A stretch of 56,883 nt of DNA. It comes from Proteromonas lacertae (taxonomy: Eukaryota > Sar > Bigyra > Opalinata > Proteromonadidae). The notes under the pieces were generated by a model, which did not search any database, was not told where the DNA came from, and saw only the letters and a list, made by a program, of their open reading frames with translations. The translations under genes were made by a program, and so were the position numbers. This document shows, piece after piece, positions 1-13,276 of the stretch. Numbering within the stretch: position 1 is the first letter of the stretch; every line of letters begins with the position of its first letter. Location: contig NGBS01000040.1 in NCBI GenBank assembly GCA_002245135.1, forward strand, positions 1 to 56,883. Direction: 5' to 3'.

Positions 1-263
1 AAATCAAACAAATTTAAGAATCCACCTCACTCATTGTTTATTTTACCACCATCTAATGAAGAGTTAGAAAGAAGATTGAGAGGCAGAGGAACAGAAAATG
101 AAGAAACAATATCAAGAAGATTAAAAAATGCATTTGGTGAGATAGAGTATGCTAAACAGCCTGGTAGTTATGAATATGTGTTAGTAATAACAATTTAGAT
201 GAAGCTTATAGTGAATTGATGAGTGTGTTAAGAAACTGGTATGACTTTTTACCTAAACATTAA
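1..263 (+). pseudogene. guanylate kinase, C-terminal part, with a frameshift
   Basis: Guanylate kinase (ATP + GMP to ADP + GDP) makes the GDP needed for GTP synthesis. The gene enters from the left edge, so only the last third is present. In frame 1 it reads FILPPSNEELERRLRGRGTE, then NEETISRRL and EIEYAKQPGSYEYVL; these match the PPS...L..RL..RGT and EYA...FDYV blocks of the family closely. After YEYVL the reading jumps by one base: the NNNLDEAYSEL tail, ending at a TAA at 261-263, is in another frame, near base 190. No GT-AG intron of the right length bridges it, so this is either a real break or a one-base sequencing error. Since the rest of the domain is perfectly conserved, an error is plausible. 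Family identity is sure; functional state is not. Confidence 0.8.
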
Positions 264-784
264 CTTCTTTTGTATTATGTTATTTCTATATATTTTATTT
301 TATTATGTAATGTGTATAGAATAAAACTCATATAAAATAAAGTCAGTTCATTTTCACAAAAATAATATACCTCACGAATTAAAAAAGTAGATATTAATAT
401 ATAAATGAAGAACATGGATGGAAAGTTGATAATTACTAATCGTACTCTCCTTTAACATGTGACTTTCATCTAGATTCTGTATATGACTCTAAAAAAAATT
501 CATGTAATACATGATAAGCTAAATAACACTGACTATAGTAAAAAAATTAGATACAAAGTCACATTTGAGTATATCTACTTATATACAACTACAAGAATGT
601 GACAGAAGTGTTTTGTTTAATGACTGTTTGTCATATTTATCATATATTCAACCTAATGTAATGGCAGATGTGAGTTTATTAGATTATAAAAAATTTAGAA
701 AACCCACACCCGATCTTTGATATGATTGGTTAAAATCCAAAAATCAGCCAATCATCTCGTAGATCTTAGATCTTAAAAATCAAG
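264..784. promoter_or_regulatory. spacer and putative promoter of the PA14/Ig surface protein gene
   Basis: AT-rich spacer with no gene that I can support. Just upstream of the surface-protein start lies an inverted pair of CCAAT-type boxes, TGATTGG at 723-729 and CCAATCA at 748-754. GATTGG/ATTGGTT motifs also cluster upstream of the gene starting at 24734, so the motif may be a shared promoter element. This is inferred from recurrence and position only. Confidence 0.35.
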
Positions 785-3700
785 ATGAAATACATCTTTA
801 TTATTGCTATTTGGCTTAGTGGTATATATATTTATAATAAATCATCTAATTTTTAATATAGTCGCAAGTGCACTACAATGTCAAAGTGTTCGTGAAGAAT
901 CAATCTCTAATTTGAGAAATCCTGTTTATATTACCATCGTAATTCCATGTAGTGGTTCACCAGTGCAAAGAGTGCCACATTTTCACCAATGTTACCAAGT
1001 TGGGCAAGTTATACAGTTGGATTAACTGGTGTTCAAATTGCTGGTATTCCACGTACTTATTTAGAAAGAACCACTTACACTGTAACAATTGTTGATGGTG
1101 GTAATCAACAGCATGTGGTTACTTTCAAAATGAGAGTAGATGATGTGATAAAGAGCTGTAAGTATGAAATAGATGGAATAGATGGTCCAGCTATAAATGT
1201 TCCATACAACGAGTTTGTGATCTTACCCAAACCAGAATGTAGAGCAGCTGCTTACAATTTCACTATTGCATATCCTCCAGATGCAAAATATATGATATTA
1301 AATAACGGTCAATTAGAAATCTATGTAGATCAACAACAACAACAACAAATAGCTGATCGAGTAGTGTTAAATTGTGCAAATACAATTAGTGCAGTCCAAA
1401 TTACAATCTCATTAACACTTATAACAGATACTGAAACAGCTAGAGGTGTTAGTTCATTATATAGTCCCAATAATTACATCACTTCTTCACCAGATGATAT
1501 TACTCCCTATTTCGATTCTTTTATTGATGGATCATTGAATGATGGTGTTACAATTGTTCCAAAGTTTTGGTCTAATAAAGCCGATGAATATTTAGCACAG
1601 TATGGATTTCATAATCTATATTATCTTGAAATGAAAAGAGCTTATGTTACTGTTCCTTCATCTGAAAGTTATGTGTTTAGATACAAAGGAGATGATAATT
1701 TATGGTTTTATTTTGGTGAAAATTACAGATTCATTGATAAAACTGCCAACTATGCTGAGATAAAGACATTTCTTCTTCGTTTAGAAGCTGGTAGGAACTT
1801 ATTAACCTTTATTCATTATGGTGGAGGTGGCGCTAATGATATGTATGTAGAATATCGTAGAGATACTGAAACTAATTTTGTTGAAATACCAACTGAGGCT
1901 TTAACACCCTATTATTCAGTTGTTACTTCATTCAAATATGCCACTACTGATTTACGTATTAGTCCAACATCAAGTGGCCATATTATGCCAACAGTTCAAG
2001 GTTTCCCAACTAGTTTTTCCATAACACCAACACCACCAGCTGGTGTTACTTTCTCTGAAAGAAGTGGTGCTATTGAATATAATAGTGTACAAGAAATGCC
2101 AAGAACAGAATATCAAGTCAAAGCTTGTAGTATATTCAACTGCATTACAAAGAAAGTCTATATTACTGTAGTTGGTTCAAGTTCAAGTACATTCCAAAAT
2201 GGTTTAGAAGCTTCTTATTATTCAGCCGATGAACCATTAACATTAAAATCAATTCCAAAAGTTCCAGGTCCTGGTTTTAGTGAAGTATACAGACGTATTG
2301 ATAGTAATATCAATCAATTATCATTTGATAAGTTTTCATCAAAGATGAGTCAAAACTTTATCATTGTTTGGGAAGGTTTCCTTACTGTTCCAAGCAGTGG
2401 ATTTTGGGAATTTACAATGGAATGTAATGATTTATGTAGAATGGAATTAACCTTACCAGCAGGTGGTAGTTTCACTATGGAAGCCATTAATACTAAATCT
2501 CAAGTTACAAAGAAAACTGAAAAAGAATTATCTGTTGATCCAATGAAGGTTAAGATAATTTTTGGTAGAGGTGTAACAAGCAGTGGTTTTACTTCAAATG
2601 ATTTCCAACTCAAATTTGCTAGTACAAATTATCCCATTCAACCAATTCCAGCTAATAATTTGAGATATTCGCTCAGTCAATCATTTTCTTACACTTATCA
2701 AGTAGCTACTTATTTATCAACTAAATCTGCTCCAGAAAATACTCCAATCTTTGCTAATGGTATAATGGCAATGTCAAACTTTGTTATTGATCCTGAATTA
2801 CCATTAGGAATGACTATTAATCCAACAACTGGTGTAATAGCTGGAATTCCAGATACATCATCAGCATATTACGATTATGTTATTACAGCTGATAGTGGAG
2901 GTGTTTCATATTCAACAACAATTATAATTGGTATTGAAGCAGTTATTCAACCAACTGATTTCTCTTATCCAAGTGTAATTGGTCAAATTCCAAATCCAAT
3001 AACTCCAGTCACACCTACTATCAACAATGCCTTAAATCCTCGTTTCTATGCTGATGAATTACCTTATGGTTTAAATGTTGATCCTATTAATGGAACAATC
3101 TATGGTATTGCAAAAGAATCTGCTGGTAAACAATATACAATTAAATGTGTAACAAATGCTGATACAATAACAACAACTGTTCAAATTAATATTAGTCCTT
3201 GTAGTGGAAATAATGTATTGATTCATGGACATTATTCAGTTCAAGATGGTGATGTTACAGCAACAGTTACTGATGCAAATGGTATTACACATTTTGCTGG
3301 AAGAGATCATAAACAAGATACAATTTACAGTTATCAAGTCTGTGTTCCACAAAATGCAAATATTACTTTTGCTTTTACATCCAACTGTCAGAAAGGAGGA
3401 TGGTTTACAATCAACTTTGAAGGAAAGAATAAGATTCACTATGAAGAATATCCTGGAATTAGAGCTGGTGTAAGAATCAACTTCATTGCTGCTCAAAAAT
3501 CTCCAGTTATTATATATCCAAAGAATCCAATTCCAATTAGAGTAGGTGAATCAATGTTTACATCTCCAACATTAGAAGGTGGTGCTTATGAGTTTACAAT
3601 TAGTCCAAGCCAATTACCAGAAGGATTATTCTTTAATACAAGTAATGGTGCTATATCAGGTATTTTAAAGGAAGCTCCATCTTCACTTCAAACTTATACT

Positions 3701-6568
3701 ATTACTGGTACTGGTTCAATGGGACCTGGTACAGTTTCAATATCATTTGATGTGACTGAATGTAATGATATTCCATTAATATTAGAAACTTATTTCTCCA
3801 CTGATTCAAATATTATTTCATGGCAATTCTTAGATGGATCTGGTAATATATTGATTAATAGAACAGTAGAAATGAGTGGTATTGTCCAACAATATGGTTA
3901 TTGTTTACCATCAGGTGATTATAAAATAAAAGTAGGTTCAATTACTGGTGTTACATGGCTTTCTACTTCATATATAAAAGCAATTGTTCCACCAATCACA
4001 TTATTAACAGCAAATATGAATCTTCCTAATCAAGTAATGACAATGACAGTTTCATTAAATTATTTGATTCATCGAAAAGCAACATGGAGTTATACTGATA
4101 ATAAACAAACCTCCACTTCATGGACTAATTCTAAATCATTATCTGGATGGTCAACAATGGTTTCTGGTAAAGGAGCTGATAGACCAGCAACAACAAGATA
4201 TTATAGAACAACAATGGAGATTACTAGAAGTATTGGAACATTATCTGGTGTTGAATTACAAATAATATTTGATGCTGGTATGGTTTTATATTTGAATGGT
4301 AAGAAGATATTCCAAAAGAATTTACCTGAAGATGAAATAACAGCTGATACTATGGCTACTAAAGTTTATGATTTAACAACAACACCAAGTTATGCCATAG
4401 TTATTCCATCTGCCTATTTAGTAAATGGTATAAATTATGTTGGTATTGAATTTCATAAACATCAATCATCCTTATCTGCAGATCCATTTACAGCTGAAGC
4501 ATCTTATCTTGAAAGTGCTGATAAATGTTCAAAGAGAACAGTATCATCAATGAAAGCTTACACTAATGGTGTTATATTTGAACCATTAGAAAATACTATC
4601 AGTGATGCACCATCAACTACAGGTAATAAATTTGCAATTAAATATCAATCCGATCCAGCAACAAACTATTATGCTTGGAATCATAGATCTGAGTTTATTA
4701 ACAAAGCTATATTCACAACTAATGCTTTTAGTAATGATAGAGATCCAACAGCATGGAGTTTATATGGAGGAAAAGGTGAATATGTAAATGATCAATCATT
4801 TGAAACCTCATTCAAATGGACTAAAACATTTGATATTCCAGTCTTCCCCAGTATTGGTGCAAATGCACAATATGAAGCAGAATTCTTAAATGGAACAAGT
4901 GATATTTATGATGCTTATAAAATAGTATATTCAGGATTGAGAAATCCTGGTGAAGGTTTGATATCATTCAATAGACTTTTCACTTACAGTTGTAGAATTG
5001 CTACATGTCCACAAGAAGGAGATTGGCCTGAGACAAGTGCTGGTCAAGATTTAGATATTGAATGTTTAGCTGGTTATTCTGGAAATATGCAAAGATCATG
5101 TTTGACAAGTGGTATTTGGGGAACACCCAATATATCTCAATGTGTAGCCTTAAGTTTACCATCTAGTTTGAATTATGGTAATGATAATATATTATCATTC
5201 TACAGAAGTATAAAGAAGACAATTACTCCAACAATTCCATCAAGTCAAGGAGCTGCTGGTTATTATTCTAGTCCATCATTACCAGCAGGTTTATCATTTG
5301 TTAATAAAACTGGTGCAATAACAGGAACTCCTACAGTAACAAGAAAATTAATGACTTATACAATAACTGGTATAGCTGCAAGAGATCAAACAACAAAGAC
5401 ATATACAATCCAATTGGAAGTAATTGCATCAACATGTAGTGCAGAAAATGGTTATCCAGCAACAAATGTAGGTGAAAGAGGTCAAAAAGCTTGTAGTGAA
5501 GGTTATATGGGTTATTCCTATAGAACATGTACAGTATCAGATTCTAAACCAGTTTGGGGAGAAGAAGATTTATCTGGTTGTAGACCATCACCTCCAATAA
5601 TTACTTATCCAGCTAAAAAGAATACTTTATATATTGATAGAACATTTGATTTAACACCTAACATTAAATATAATGTATTAGAATGGATTTTACCAGACTA
5701 TCCTGCTTTACCAGCTGGTATAACATTCAGTGAAGGTAAATTCAGTGGAAGACCATCTGAATTAATGAAAGAAACATTATATGTAGTTGGTGCAAGAAAT
5801 CTTAATGGAATTTATTATACAAATGTTTATCTTCAAGTAATATCCAATACATGTCCAGCTAATGGTGAATGGCCAGCAACTTCTTATTCAATGACTGCTT
5901 ATATATTATGTAAAGATGGAAAGACAGGTGTTCTTCAAAGACAATGTAGAGGTGATAATTACTTAAATCCACAATGGCAAGCTGTAGATGATACAGATTG
6001 TAGAGAATATGTAGAAGATCCTCCATTAGTAAGTGGAAGAATAATTGCCAAGATAGAAATCGATTATACAACTGGTGTATCTGGTCAAGCAGTAAATCCT
6101 CAAGCATTTGTGATAATTAGAAATCTATTAATAACTCATTTAAGAAGTGCAGTTTCATTTGATGTTGATAGAACGAATGTGAGATTAGATTGGGATACAA
6201 GTAATATGGATATGACATCAAATTTAGTAAGAACAGTTGCATTTATTACAGCTCCAAAGAATTATCGAAATACAATAATCTCAATTACATCGAATATCTT
6301 AAAATCTGATGCTTTTGAAAATGATTTACATTCTTCTTCACCTGATATGGCTTATTCCTCTGTTATTGTCAGACAAACTGATATTTATGAAGAACCACAA
6401 ACTAGATCAGCTGCTAGTAAGACTGGAGAAGCAATTGGTATTTCATTTGGTGTAGTTATTGGTACTTTGATTATAATTGGTTTAGTTGGTTATGCAATAA
6501 TTAACAGAAGAGAACTTGTTTCAAAGACATCTCACCAAGAAAGATCTTCATTAAAAGCAACTGATTAA
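785..6568 (+). CDS. large type I membrane protein with PA14-like, putative-Ig (He_PIG) and CCP-like modules
   Basis: About 1,903 residues from exons 785-821, 862-938 and 971-6568. The start at 785 gives a good signal peptide (MKYIFIIAIWLS joined to VASA) only if a 40-nt intron, 822-861, is removed; a second intron of 32 nt at 939-970 joins the next frame. Both are my inference, but both have GT-AG ends and restore frame. The ectodomain holds repeated putative-Ig/cadherin-like units (LPxGL...GxIxGxP, e.g. LPLGMTINPTTGVIAGIPD), two PA14-like carbohydrate-binding-type regions (the clearest begins GLEASYYSADEP and contains WEGFLTVPSSGFWEFTM), and three short CCP-like cysteine modules near the C-terminus (CPQEGDWPETSAGQ, later CPANGEWPATSY). 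One helix, about ISFGVVIGTLIIIGLVGYAI, is followed by a short basic tail. Likely a surface adhesin or receptor; ligand unknown. The last bases and 3' flank are duplicated near 21.2 kb. Confidence 0.85.
822..861 (+). other. inferred 40-nt intron in the signal-peptide region of the surface protein gene
   Basis: Begins GTATAT and ends TAATATAG. Its removal joins the codons for MKYIFIIAIWLS to VASALQCQ and makes a standard signal peptide. Without it the frame from 785 ends after about 20 codons. Phase 1. Confidence 0.6.
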
Positions 6569-7771
6569 ATGAAAACTTCTTTCATTATTATACTCTGGCT
6601 ATAAATTTGCCATTGAGAGAAATTATGTGTGTTGAATTGGGGTTTGAACAAATAAATCATAAGAGCAAAGTATTATAACCTTCTCTTTAAATCTATACAA
6701 ATCTATTATCGATTGAGTTTAATTTTTATTTGTTTCTCTTATTTTATTGTTTTTATACACCATAATAAAGAAAGGGCAAAATATTTATAAATATAAAAAA
6801 GTTTATGTGAAATTGATGTGTATATAATATATTGTGGTGAATTTAAAGAAATAAAGATGTGATATTTGTATAAGAAAGATATTAAGAAATGATCGTGATT
6901 TGAAAGTTTCAAATGTACTTATCTATAAGAAGATGTAATAACTTTGTATGTATTGCAAAATAATAATTATTATAGCTTAAAGATTAAAAAAAAGTGATTA
7001 ATATACATTAAAAATAAAATACTGAGTTGAAAAATTAATAGAAATAGTTACAGTTAGTTAATATTATAATATGGTATTACATTGTATGTTGATGAATAGA
7101 TAGGATAAAGAAGAATAAAAGTTAGAAGATAGAATATACAGAACTTTATTAAACCTTTATTAAATAGTTAATTAATATCAGATGTAGAAGGTAATTTATA
7201 TTCATTAGTGAAGAAAGTGGATGATTAAACTGAAGAAGGAAGACTAACATTAGATATAAGTTAACATCAACACTTGTAAATACGCAATTATATGCTTAAA
7301 ATACCTATCTTCCCACTCCAAAATATGTATTATCAACAATGGTTAAATTGATCACAATAACTATTTCATTTACCTACATAACTCATTGAATTAAGCGATA
7401 AAAGGAATAGGAGGTTAAGATTATAATTATTGGAGAAAATTCATATATCATAAGACAAGTTGTGAAAGTAGTGGTTTTATAAATTGTAATTTGATTTGTA
7501 AATATAATGAGATTGATGAAGAAAGTAAATTGAAAGTATTAGAGTTGAACAAATTATTATTTATTCAATAAATACTACAACGAATAACAAAATGTAAATC
7601 AAAATAAAAACTAATACATATTTCTTTTATCTTAGCTATTCATCCCTTTTAATCCATTTTTTTATATTATTTGAAGTTTGGAAGTATATATATATATATA
7701 TATATGCATTACATAATAGAAGTATAGGTTTAATACAAGTAGTTCCACAAAAGAGAAAATTAAAAACGGTT
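6569..7771. other. AT-rich 3' flank of the surface protein gene, partly duplicated at 21.2-22.5 kb
   Basis: No gene recognised. Short blocks recur in the same order downstream of the second NTPase gene, for example GTGAAATTGATGTGTA and AAAGAAATAAAGATGTGA, together with the end of the upstream coding region. A TA dinucleotide run lies at about 7688-7706. The stretch is the spacer between the surface protein gene and a giant-NTPase copy. Confidence 0.6.
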
Positions 7772-10760
7772 ATGAATGAAGTTAAAGTGAGACATATTGA
7801 ATCAAATGATAAGGAAGGAAAAGAAACATTTATTGAAAATATAATATGGCAAGAGTTGGTAAGTGGAGTTTATCATTACAAATTCCATACCAAGAAGTTT
7901 AATTACTGTATTTGTTTTGGTTATTACGATGTTAATACAAAAGAAACAGGTTATATCAAGTTATCGAGCGATTTAAAATGCCAGACAATACATCAATTCA
8001 TATTCCAGGTATGTCTGGAAAAGAAAATGAAATTGTCAATCAAACAAGGAAATGGAAAATTTATGGTTTTGTTAAATAAATTGCAGGAATCGGTTTATCT
8101 TTATACTATAAAATATAATGATAGTGAATTCAAAATAACTAAAAGTTGGGAGGATGAAAAAATAATCATAAAAAGGTATAGCTTTGATGTTACAGATATT
8201 GATGATAGAAATATTGTTTATTTTACAAAAACTGAAAATAATTTATATAGAACAGAAAATAGATATACTGATTATATAATTCAGTATGTTGTTTGTAAAA
8301 AAATATTTAAACATCAATATAATGTAATAAATAAAAAATGGAACAAGGAGTTTTTTATTTTTATTATGAAATAATAAATGTTGGTGATGAAGGAATTATT
8401 TTTGGTTATGAAAACACTCCAATCATTAAAATATGTAATTCACCATTATTACTTGATAATATTTAAACAACAGATGGAATATTGAATATTTATTGTAAAG
8501 AAGGAGAAATATATAAAATAATATATGATATGTATGAAAAGAAGATGTTTTTTAGAAAAGGAAATGGTAAAGAAACCCAGATAGCAACAGATTTAAATAC
8601 TCCAATTCGCTCATATATTACAACAACAGTTCAGTAAAATTAATAGAGTACTATATTGAAAGAGATAGAGATCAATTATATTTTATTACTGATTTCTGTT
8701 ATTATGATATTCAGTTTAATGATGATATAATATATTTGGCATTTACAATTACAGAAAATATTGTGTGATGGAAATGTTATCACTTATATATAGTATTGCA
8801 GTAACTGATGTTGATAGATCTGCAGTTGTCGAAAGAATAAAAGATGATATGGAAAATTCATTCTTGTTAAATGAAAAGCAATATCATTATTTACTTTATA
8901 ATAATGACATGATGGATTTGAAAATATTCTTAAACAGTTATGGTGATGAGAATATAATTCTAGATTTTCCAAATAGTTTTGTGAATGCAGTGAATAATTT
9001 ATATACTAATGAGATTAATAGATTGAATGAAAAAGGAGAAATTATTAAACAAAAGATTCGGTTGATATTAATGAAAATGATATTAATAATTCGATAATAA
9101 TAGTTGATTTAAAACCAGAATGAGATAATTATTTCAGAAGAAGTATAAAAATATATCATTTATAAATTCAATCCATCTGAAAATGATGATGATTATGGTA
9201 AAGTTATAAGTTAATGGGTGATAATGATAATAATATGAAGAGAATGGCATTAAAACAAGTTATTGCATATGAATTAAGTACTTGTAAAATTCAGGTGAAT
9301 AATATAATTAAAGATGATAATTTCGATTTAGATCCAGAAAAACAAGTGTATTTTCATTATCCTCCAAATGCATAGAATTTTGTTTATTATATATTGGATG
9401 AAAATAACTACTTTGATTTGATAATGAATGGAGTTTTTATAAAAACGTTATTAGATGATAATAAATTTGATAAGAAAAAAATAACAGATAATAATAGAAT
9501 AAAAATGGAAGAATCAATAAGAGTATAAATATATATATTTCATGTATTTTAATCATATTGGAATATAGTGTTAAGAAAGAAGGTGATTTTATGTATTGTG
9601 TAATACAAAACAGAGTAGCAGATGTTTATGAAGAAGATTCTATGTACCAGCTTTATTAATTCAGCATCAACAACCAGCAAAAGCAGAATTTCCACCAATA
9701 GAAGAAAAATTTGAAGTATATAATGATGGTAAACAACTGCTATTAATATGAAAATGTTTCAATCAAATGTGGGATATTATAAGAAAAGATAATTTTGATT
9801 TTACACACCAAAGAAATTATTTAATATTTGGTCATTCTAAAATTGGTAAAACTGTATTAGCCAAAATAATAAGAGATAAAATTCATAAAGAAAAACCAGG
9901 AATTCGTATATATTTTAGACACAAAGATGGTCAATTTATTGATTATAAAGATGACTATTTTGGTTATGGTAAAGCTAATTGATATATTGTTATTGTTGAT
10001 GGATATGTTGTTGGTGAAGATGATTATTCTGATGCTGAAATGATTATTGTGTTAGCTAATGCATATGATAATGAGTATAAAACATTTCAAAGTAAAAGAT
10101 GTCCTTTGATAATGTATATACCTCCATTTTTACTAGCAGAAGTTAATATAGTAGTATTATTGAAAAATCCAGAACTTAGAAAAGATAATGAGGGATTTAT
10201 AGAATATGGTGAAATAAAAACGAAAATACCTTCTGAAAAAGAAGAAGAAACATATAAAAAGAACAGGGTTTATATCTCAACAACTATAAATATTATGGAG
10301 GTATAATAGGAAATCATAGATCATCTTATGTGATAAATATGAAAAGAATAATATCACCTACATGTGATAAACTGAAGTGGGAAATTACTAAAGAAATAAG
10401 TAAATATTCCTTATTAAAGAGAGATAATGAAAGAATAATTATATATGATACAGATGAAAATGATGTTACTAAATCTAATAAACTTAGTTTTATATCTGAG
10501 ACAATAGGAGAAATGGTGTATAAAGAACTAACTTAACATGCATATAACAGTGAAGAAATATTTAAAGCGTTGGATGAAAATCTAGTTAAAAGTATATAGT
10601 ATAAAATCTATGAAGAATCAGATAATTTAGGTATATATTTTTTCTTTAATATGGATAAAAGTTGTTCTTTCAAGAGAAAAAACAAAGAAAAAATCAATTT
10701 CAATTTTATAGATGAGATATTTTTATTATCTATATTTTATAATTATAAGCTGTAATTATT
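7772..10760 (+). pseudogene. giant Crinkler/RHS-type NTPase, decayed copy 1
   Basis: A broken relative of the gene at 24734-29902, recognised by block-by-block similarity in the same order. The first part (7772-8374) resembles the SPRY-like N-terminal region, with KLSIKQGNGKF matching KMSIKQGNDPV in copy 3. The middle (8765-9097) matches the segment before the first P-loop. The first NTPase module is largely missing. The second NTPase is still clear: P-loop FGHSKIGKTVLAKIIRDK (about 9818-9880), GEDDYSDAEMIIVLANAYD, and KTFQSKRCPLIMYIPPF (about 10078-10130). It has numerous breaks and no nuclease-like tail. At about 9519 it carries an intron-like insertion at the position where copy 2 has an intron and copy 3 has none. 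A fossil, not a working gene. Confidence 0.75.
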
Positions 10761-11491
10761 CTCTTATCTCTTCGATTTGTGTTTGCTGTGTGTAGATGGT
10801 TGTTTGTAAGTTCATAAAGGTGAATATATATATGATATATAATAGATAATAAAACATATAAAATTAGTGATATAGTAATGTAATACTTTTATGATAAAAA
10901 TGATAATAATTAGACAAAATTAAGTTATAATTAAACTGTTAATATAAAATATTATCAATTTATCCTGAAATAACATTGACAATGATAAATATTGTTAATT
11001 AAAAAACAAATAGATGTAAAAAAGCATATTATTATTCAACTAATAGTAATACTTTCAATACTAGTTTATTGTGTAGGAATGACTCTTATTGCGATGTATT
11101 TAGTTTAAAACCAAATGATTGTAAAGATGGTTATTATATGGATGATGAAGTTTCATGCAAATGTAAAGAATGTTATTCCGTTATTACTATGCAATTCAAA
11201 GGAAATCGACGATTTGTTAGAGAGTTTACAGGGGATCTTCTTCACAATAATGATCTGTAGGACAATAATCATAACCTTTTATTTATGATCTAAAAACAGC
11301 AGTATCAATATTTTTATAATCTTTTGGATTATTAGCTTCAACTACCACAATAATAACCTATTAAACCAATTTCATTACAATAATAACATTAAGACAATTA
11401 TTATTAAAAATACCATATTTTTGTAATTTACACGTCACTTTAATCAATTTTTTTTTTCGTTTTTTGTTTTTACATTTGTATTCCTGGAGCG
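10761..11491. other. spacer with faint Cys-rich protein remnants
   Basis: Mostly AT-rich and featureless. A short plus-strand frame at 11069-11260 is rich in cysteine (CKDGYYMDDEVSCKCKECY). On the minus strand around 11300-11400 there is a trace reading CYYCNEIGLIGYYCG. Both recall the GYYC...G spacing of Cys-rich (GCC2/GCC3, ephrin-receptor-like) surface proteins, better seen at 14285-14600. Too short and broken to call a gene. Confidence 0.3.
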
Positions 11492-13249
11492 ATGAATATT
11501 GTAAATGAATCGAGCAATGTTAGTATAGGAGATGATGACAGAGTGAATAGAAGTGAATCTGAGAGTGATGATAACTGTACTAGTATATTTATTAATGAAA
11601 TAGATATGGAAAGTTCCGATGAAGGTGAATGCGCAAGCTTTAAAAGGAATTGCAAAATAAAAATAAGTATAAAATTAAAAGTATACTTTGAGTAGACTGC
11701 TGTGAAAATGTATTGGAAAGTGATAATATGTTCAAATATCCCGTGAATGGAAGTGATACGAGTGAAGTTAGTTTAAAGTGTGTGTTAAAATCAGCTAAAG
11801 AAGCTGGTAGTGCTGAGTGTGAGTGTTTTAAAGATATTGAAGAGAAAAGTTATGAAAATGTGAAAAAGATAACAATAGAATGTATAAATATATATTATTT
11901 AATAATAACTAAATAGTCACAAATCGATGTGATAAATGCATAGAATGTTTAAATGGTGTATTGAAGAAGTGTAAAAAAGTAGAACATATATCGTTACATC
12001 ATTTTTACTATAAGAATGGTTATATTAAATCTTTATTTGAAGATGTAGATTTCTCCAATATAAAAACGCTTGAATTATATAATGTTGTAACATTAGATGA
12101 AAGTGCCAATATTGGTGATGAATTGAAAGATAAAATGAATGAGTTAAAGAATATAAAGAATATTCGTTTTGATGCAATATCGTATAGAAGTGTAGAAAAT
12201 ATCTTCAGTTTATTATCAAATAAAGATAATGTAGAAAGTATTGAATTGGCTAATATTGGAATAAAAAATGATAAATTATGTGATGAGATTAACAAATTCC
12301 AAAATCTAAAGAGATTTAATTTCAGTGATAATCCTATAAAGAGAAGTATAATGGTTGATTTAATAAGAAAACTTCCAAGTGGAATTGAAACAATAAATTT
12401 TGATGAATTATATAATTTATGTGATGTAGATGATGAAAATGAGATAGTGAGTAATGGAACCGAAGCATTAATAAAAAGAGATAACCAAAATTTAAAAAGA
12501 CTTAGTTTGAGAAACAGCAATGGATATATAAAAAGTGTTCATATAATAATTGATAATTTAGACAAGTTTAGTGAATTGATCGAATTTCGATTCGATTATA
12601 ATCGAGTTAGTGGATTAGATATAAATAAATTATGTATAAATCTAAAGAAACTAAAAAATTTAGAAGTTGTTAGTTTAATGAAATGTAATATGTGTGATAA
12701 GCCATTTGGAGAGTTATGTAAGAGTTTATGTGAAGTTGCAAAGTTAAAAGAATTATATATAAGTGGTAATACGATAAGTGATATAAATCCATTAATTGAA
12801 AGTATAAACAGATATAAATGTTTAGAATACTTATGTATGTGTGGAGAAGATATAAAATATGAAGATATAACTAAGTTGCTAAATAATATATCGAAGTTAG
12901 ATAAGTTTAAAAGAATGAAATTTGATAGTATATATATAATTTATAATTATTATATGTAGAAATAAAATTAAGTAAATGTGAACTTATTGACTTAGAAAAG
13001 AAAGTAGAAGAATTGAAGAAAGATGAAAAAGAGATTATAATAGGAGAAGTAATAGATAATATAGAAGATGAAGATAAATTAAAATATAATATAGAATATA
13101 TACAATCATATCGAAGTGGATTTATGGATGGATTTTGTGGTTTAAGTTATGAAGATAACTACTATAAGTATGGTACTAAAGAAAGTATAAATGGATTTAA
13201 TGATGGTTATAATGATGGTCAAGAATATAAAGAAGAAAGTTTAAACTAA
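11492..13249 (+). CDS. leucine-rich-repeat protein with three 29-35 nt introns
   Basis: Predicted 553 residues from exons 11492-11666, 11696-11881, 11917-12927 and 12960-13249. Each join uses GT-AG ends, restores frame and leaves no stop, so the gene looks intact. The N-terminal ~120 residues are acidic and serine-rich with no recognised domain. Then comes a Cys pair region (CDKCIECLNG) and about nine irregular leucine-rich repeats of the long ribonuclease-inhibitor kind (e.g. LKNLEVVSLMKCNMCDKP and LKELYISGNTISDINPLIES). A Lys/Glu-rich linker leads to a tail with two GF-DG(F/Y) units (GFMDGF, GFNDGYNDG). No signal peptide or membrane helix, so probably cytoplasmic and protein-binding; the partner is unknown. 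It lies between two giant-NTPase copies, but nothing shows a functional link. The start is the first ATG of the open frame. Confidence 0.75.
11667..11695 (+). other. inferred 29-nt intron in LRR gene
   Basis: GTATAA ... GAGTAG, phase 1. Splicing joins KRNCKIKI to NCCENVLESD. Without it the upstream frame stops inside the intron. Confidence 0.7.
11882..11916 (+). other. inferred 35-nt intron in LRR gene
   Basis: GTATAAATAT ... CTAAATAG, phase 1. Splicing joins KKITIE to FTNRCDKCIECLNG, which runs directly into the LRR frame. Confidence 0.75.
12928..12959 (+). other. inferred 32-nt intron in LRR gene
   Basis: GTATATATAT ... ATATGTAG, phase 1. Splicing joins KFKRMKFD to KIKLSKCELIDLEKKVEEL and keeps the frame open to the TAA at 13249. 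Confidence 0.75.
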
Positions 13250-13276
13250 TTATTATTATTATCTTAATGTCTACAT

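Noticed and set aside
12020-12520. 166-codon minus-strand frame across the LRR gene.
   Set aside because: It is the antisense of an intact LRR coding region whose repeats explain the open frame.
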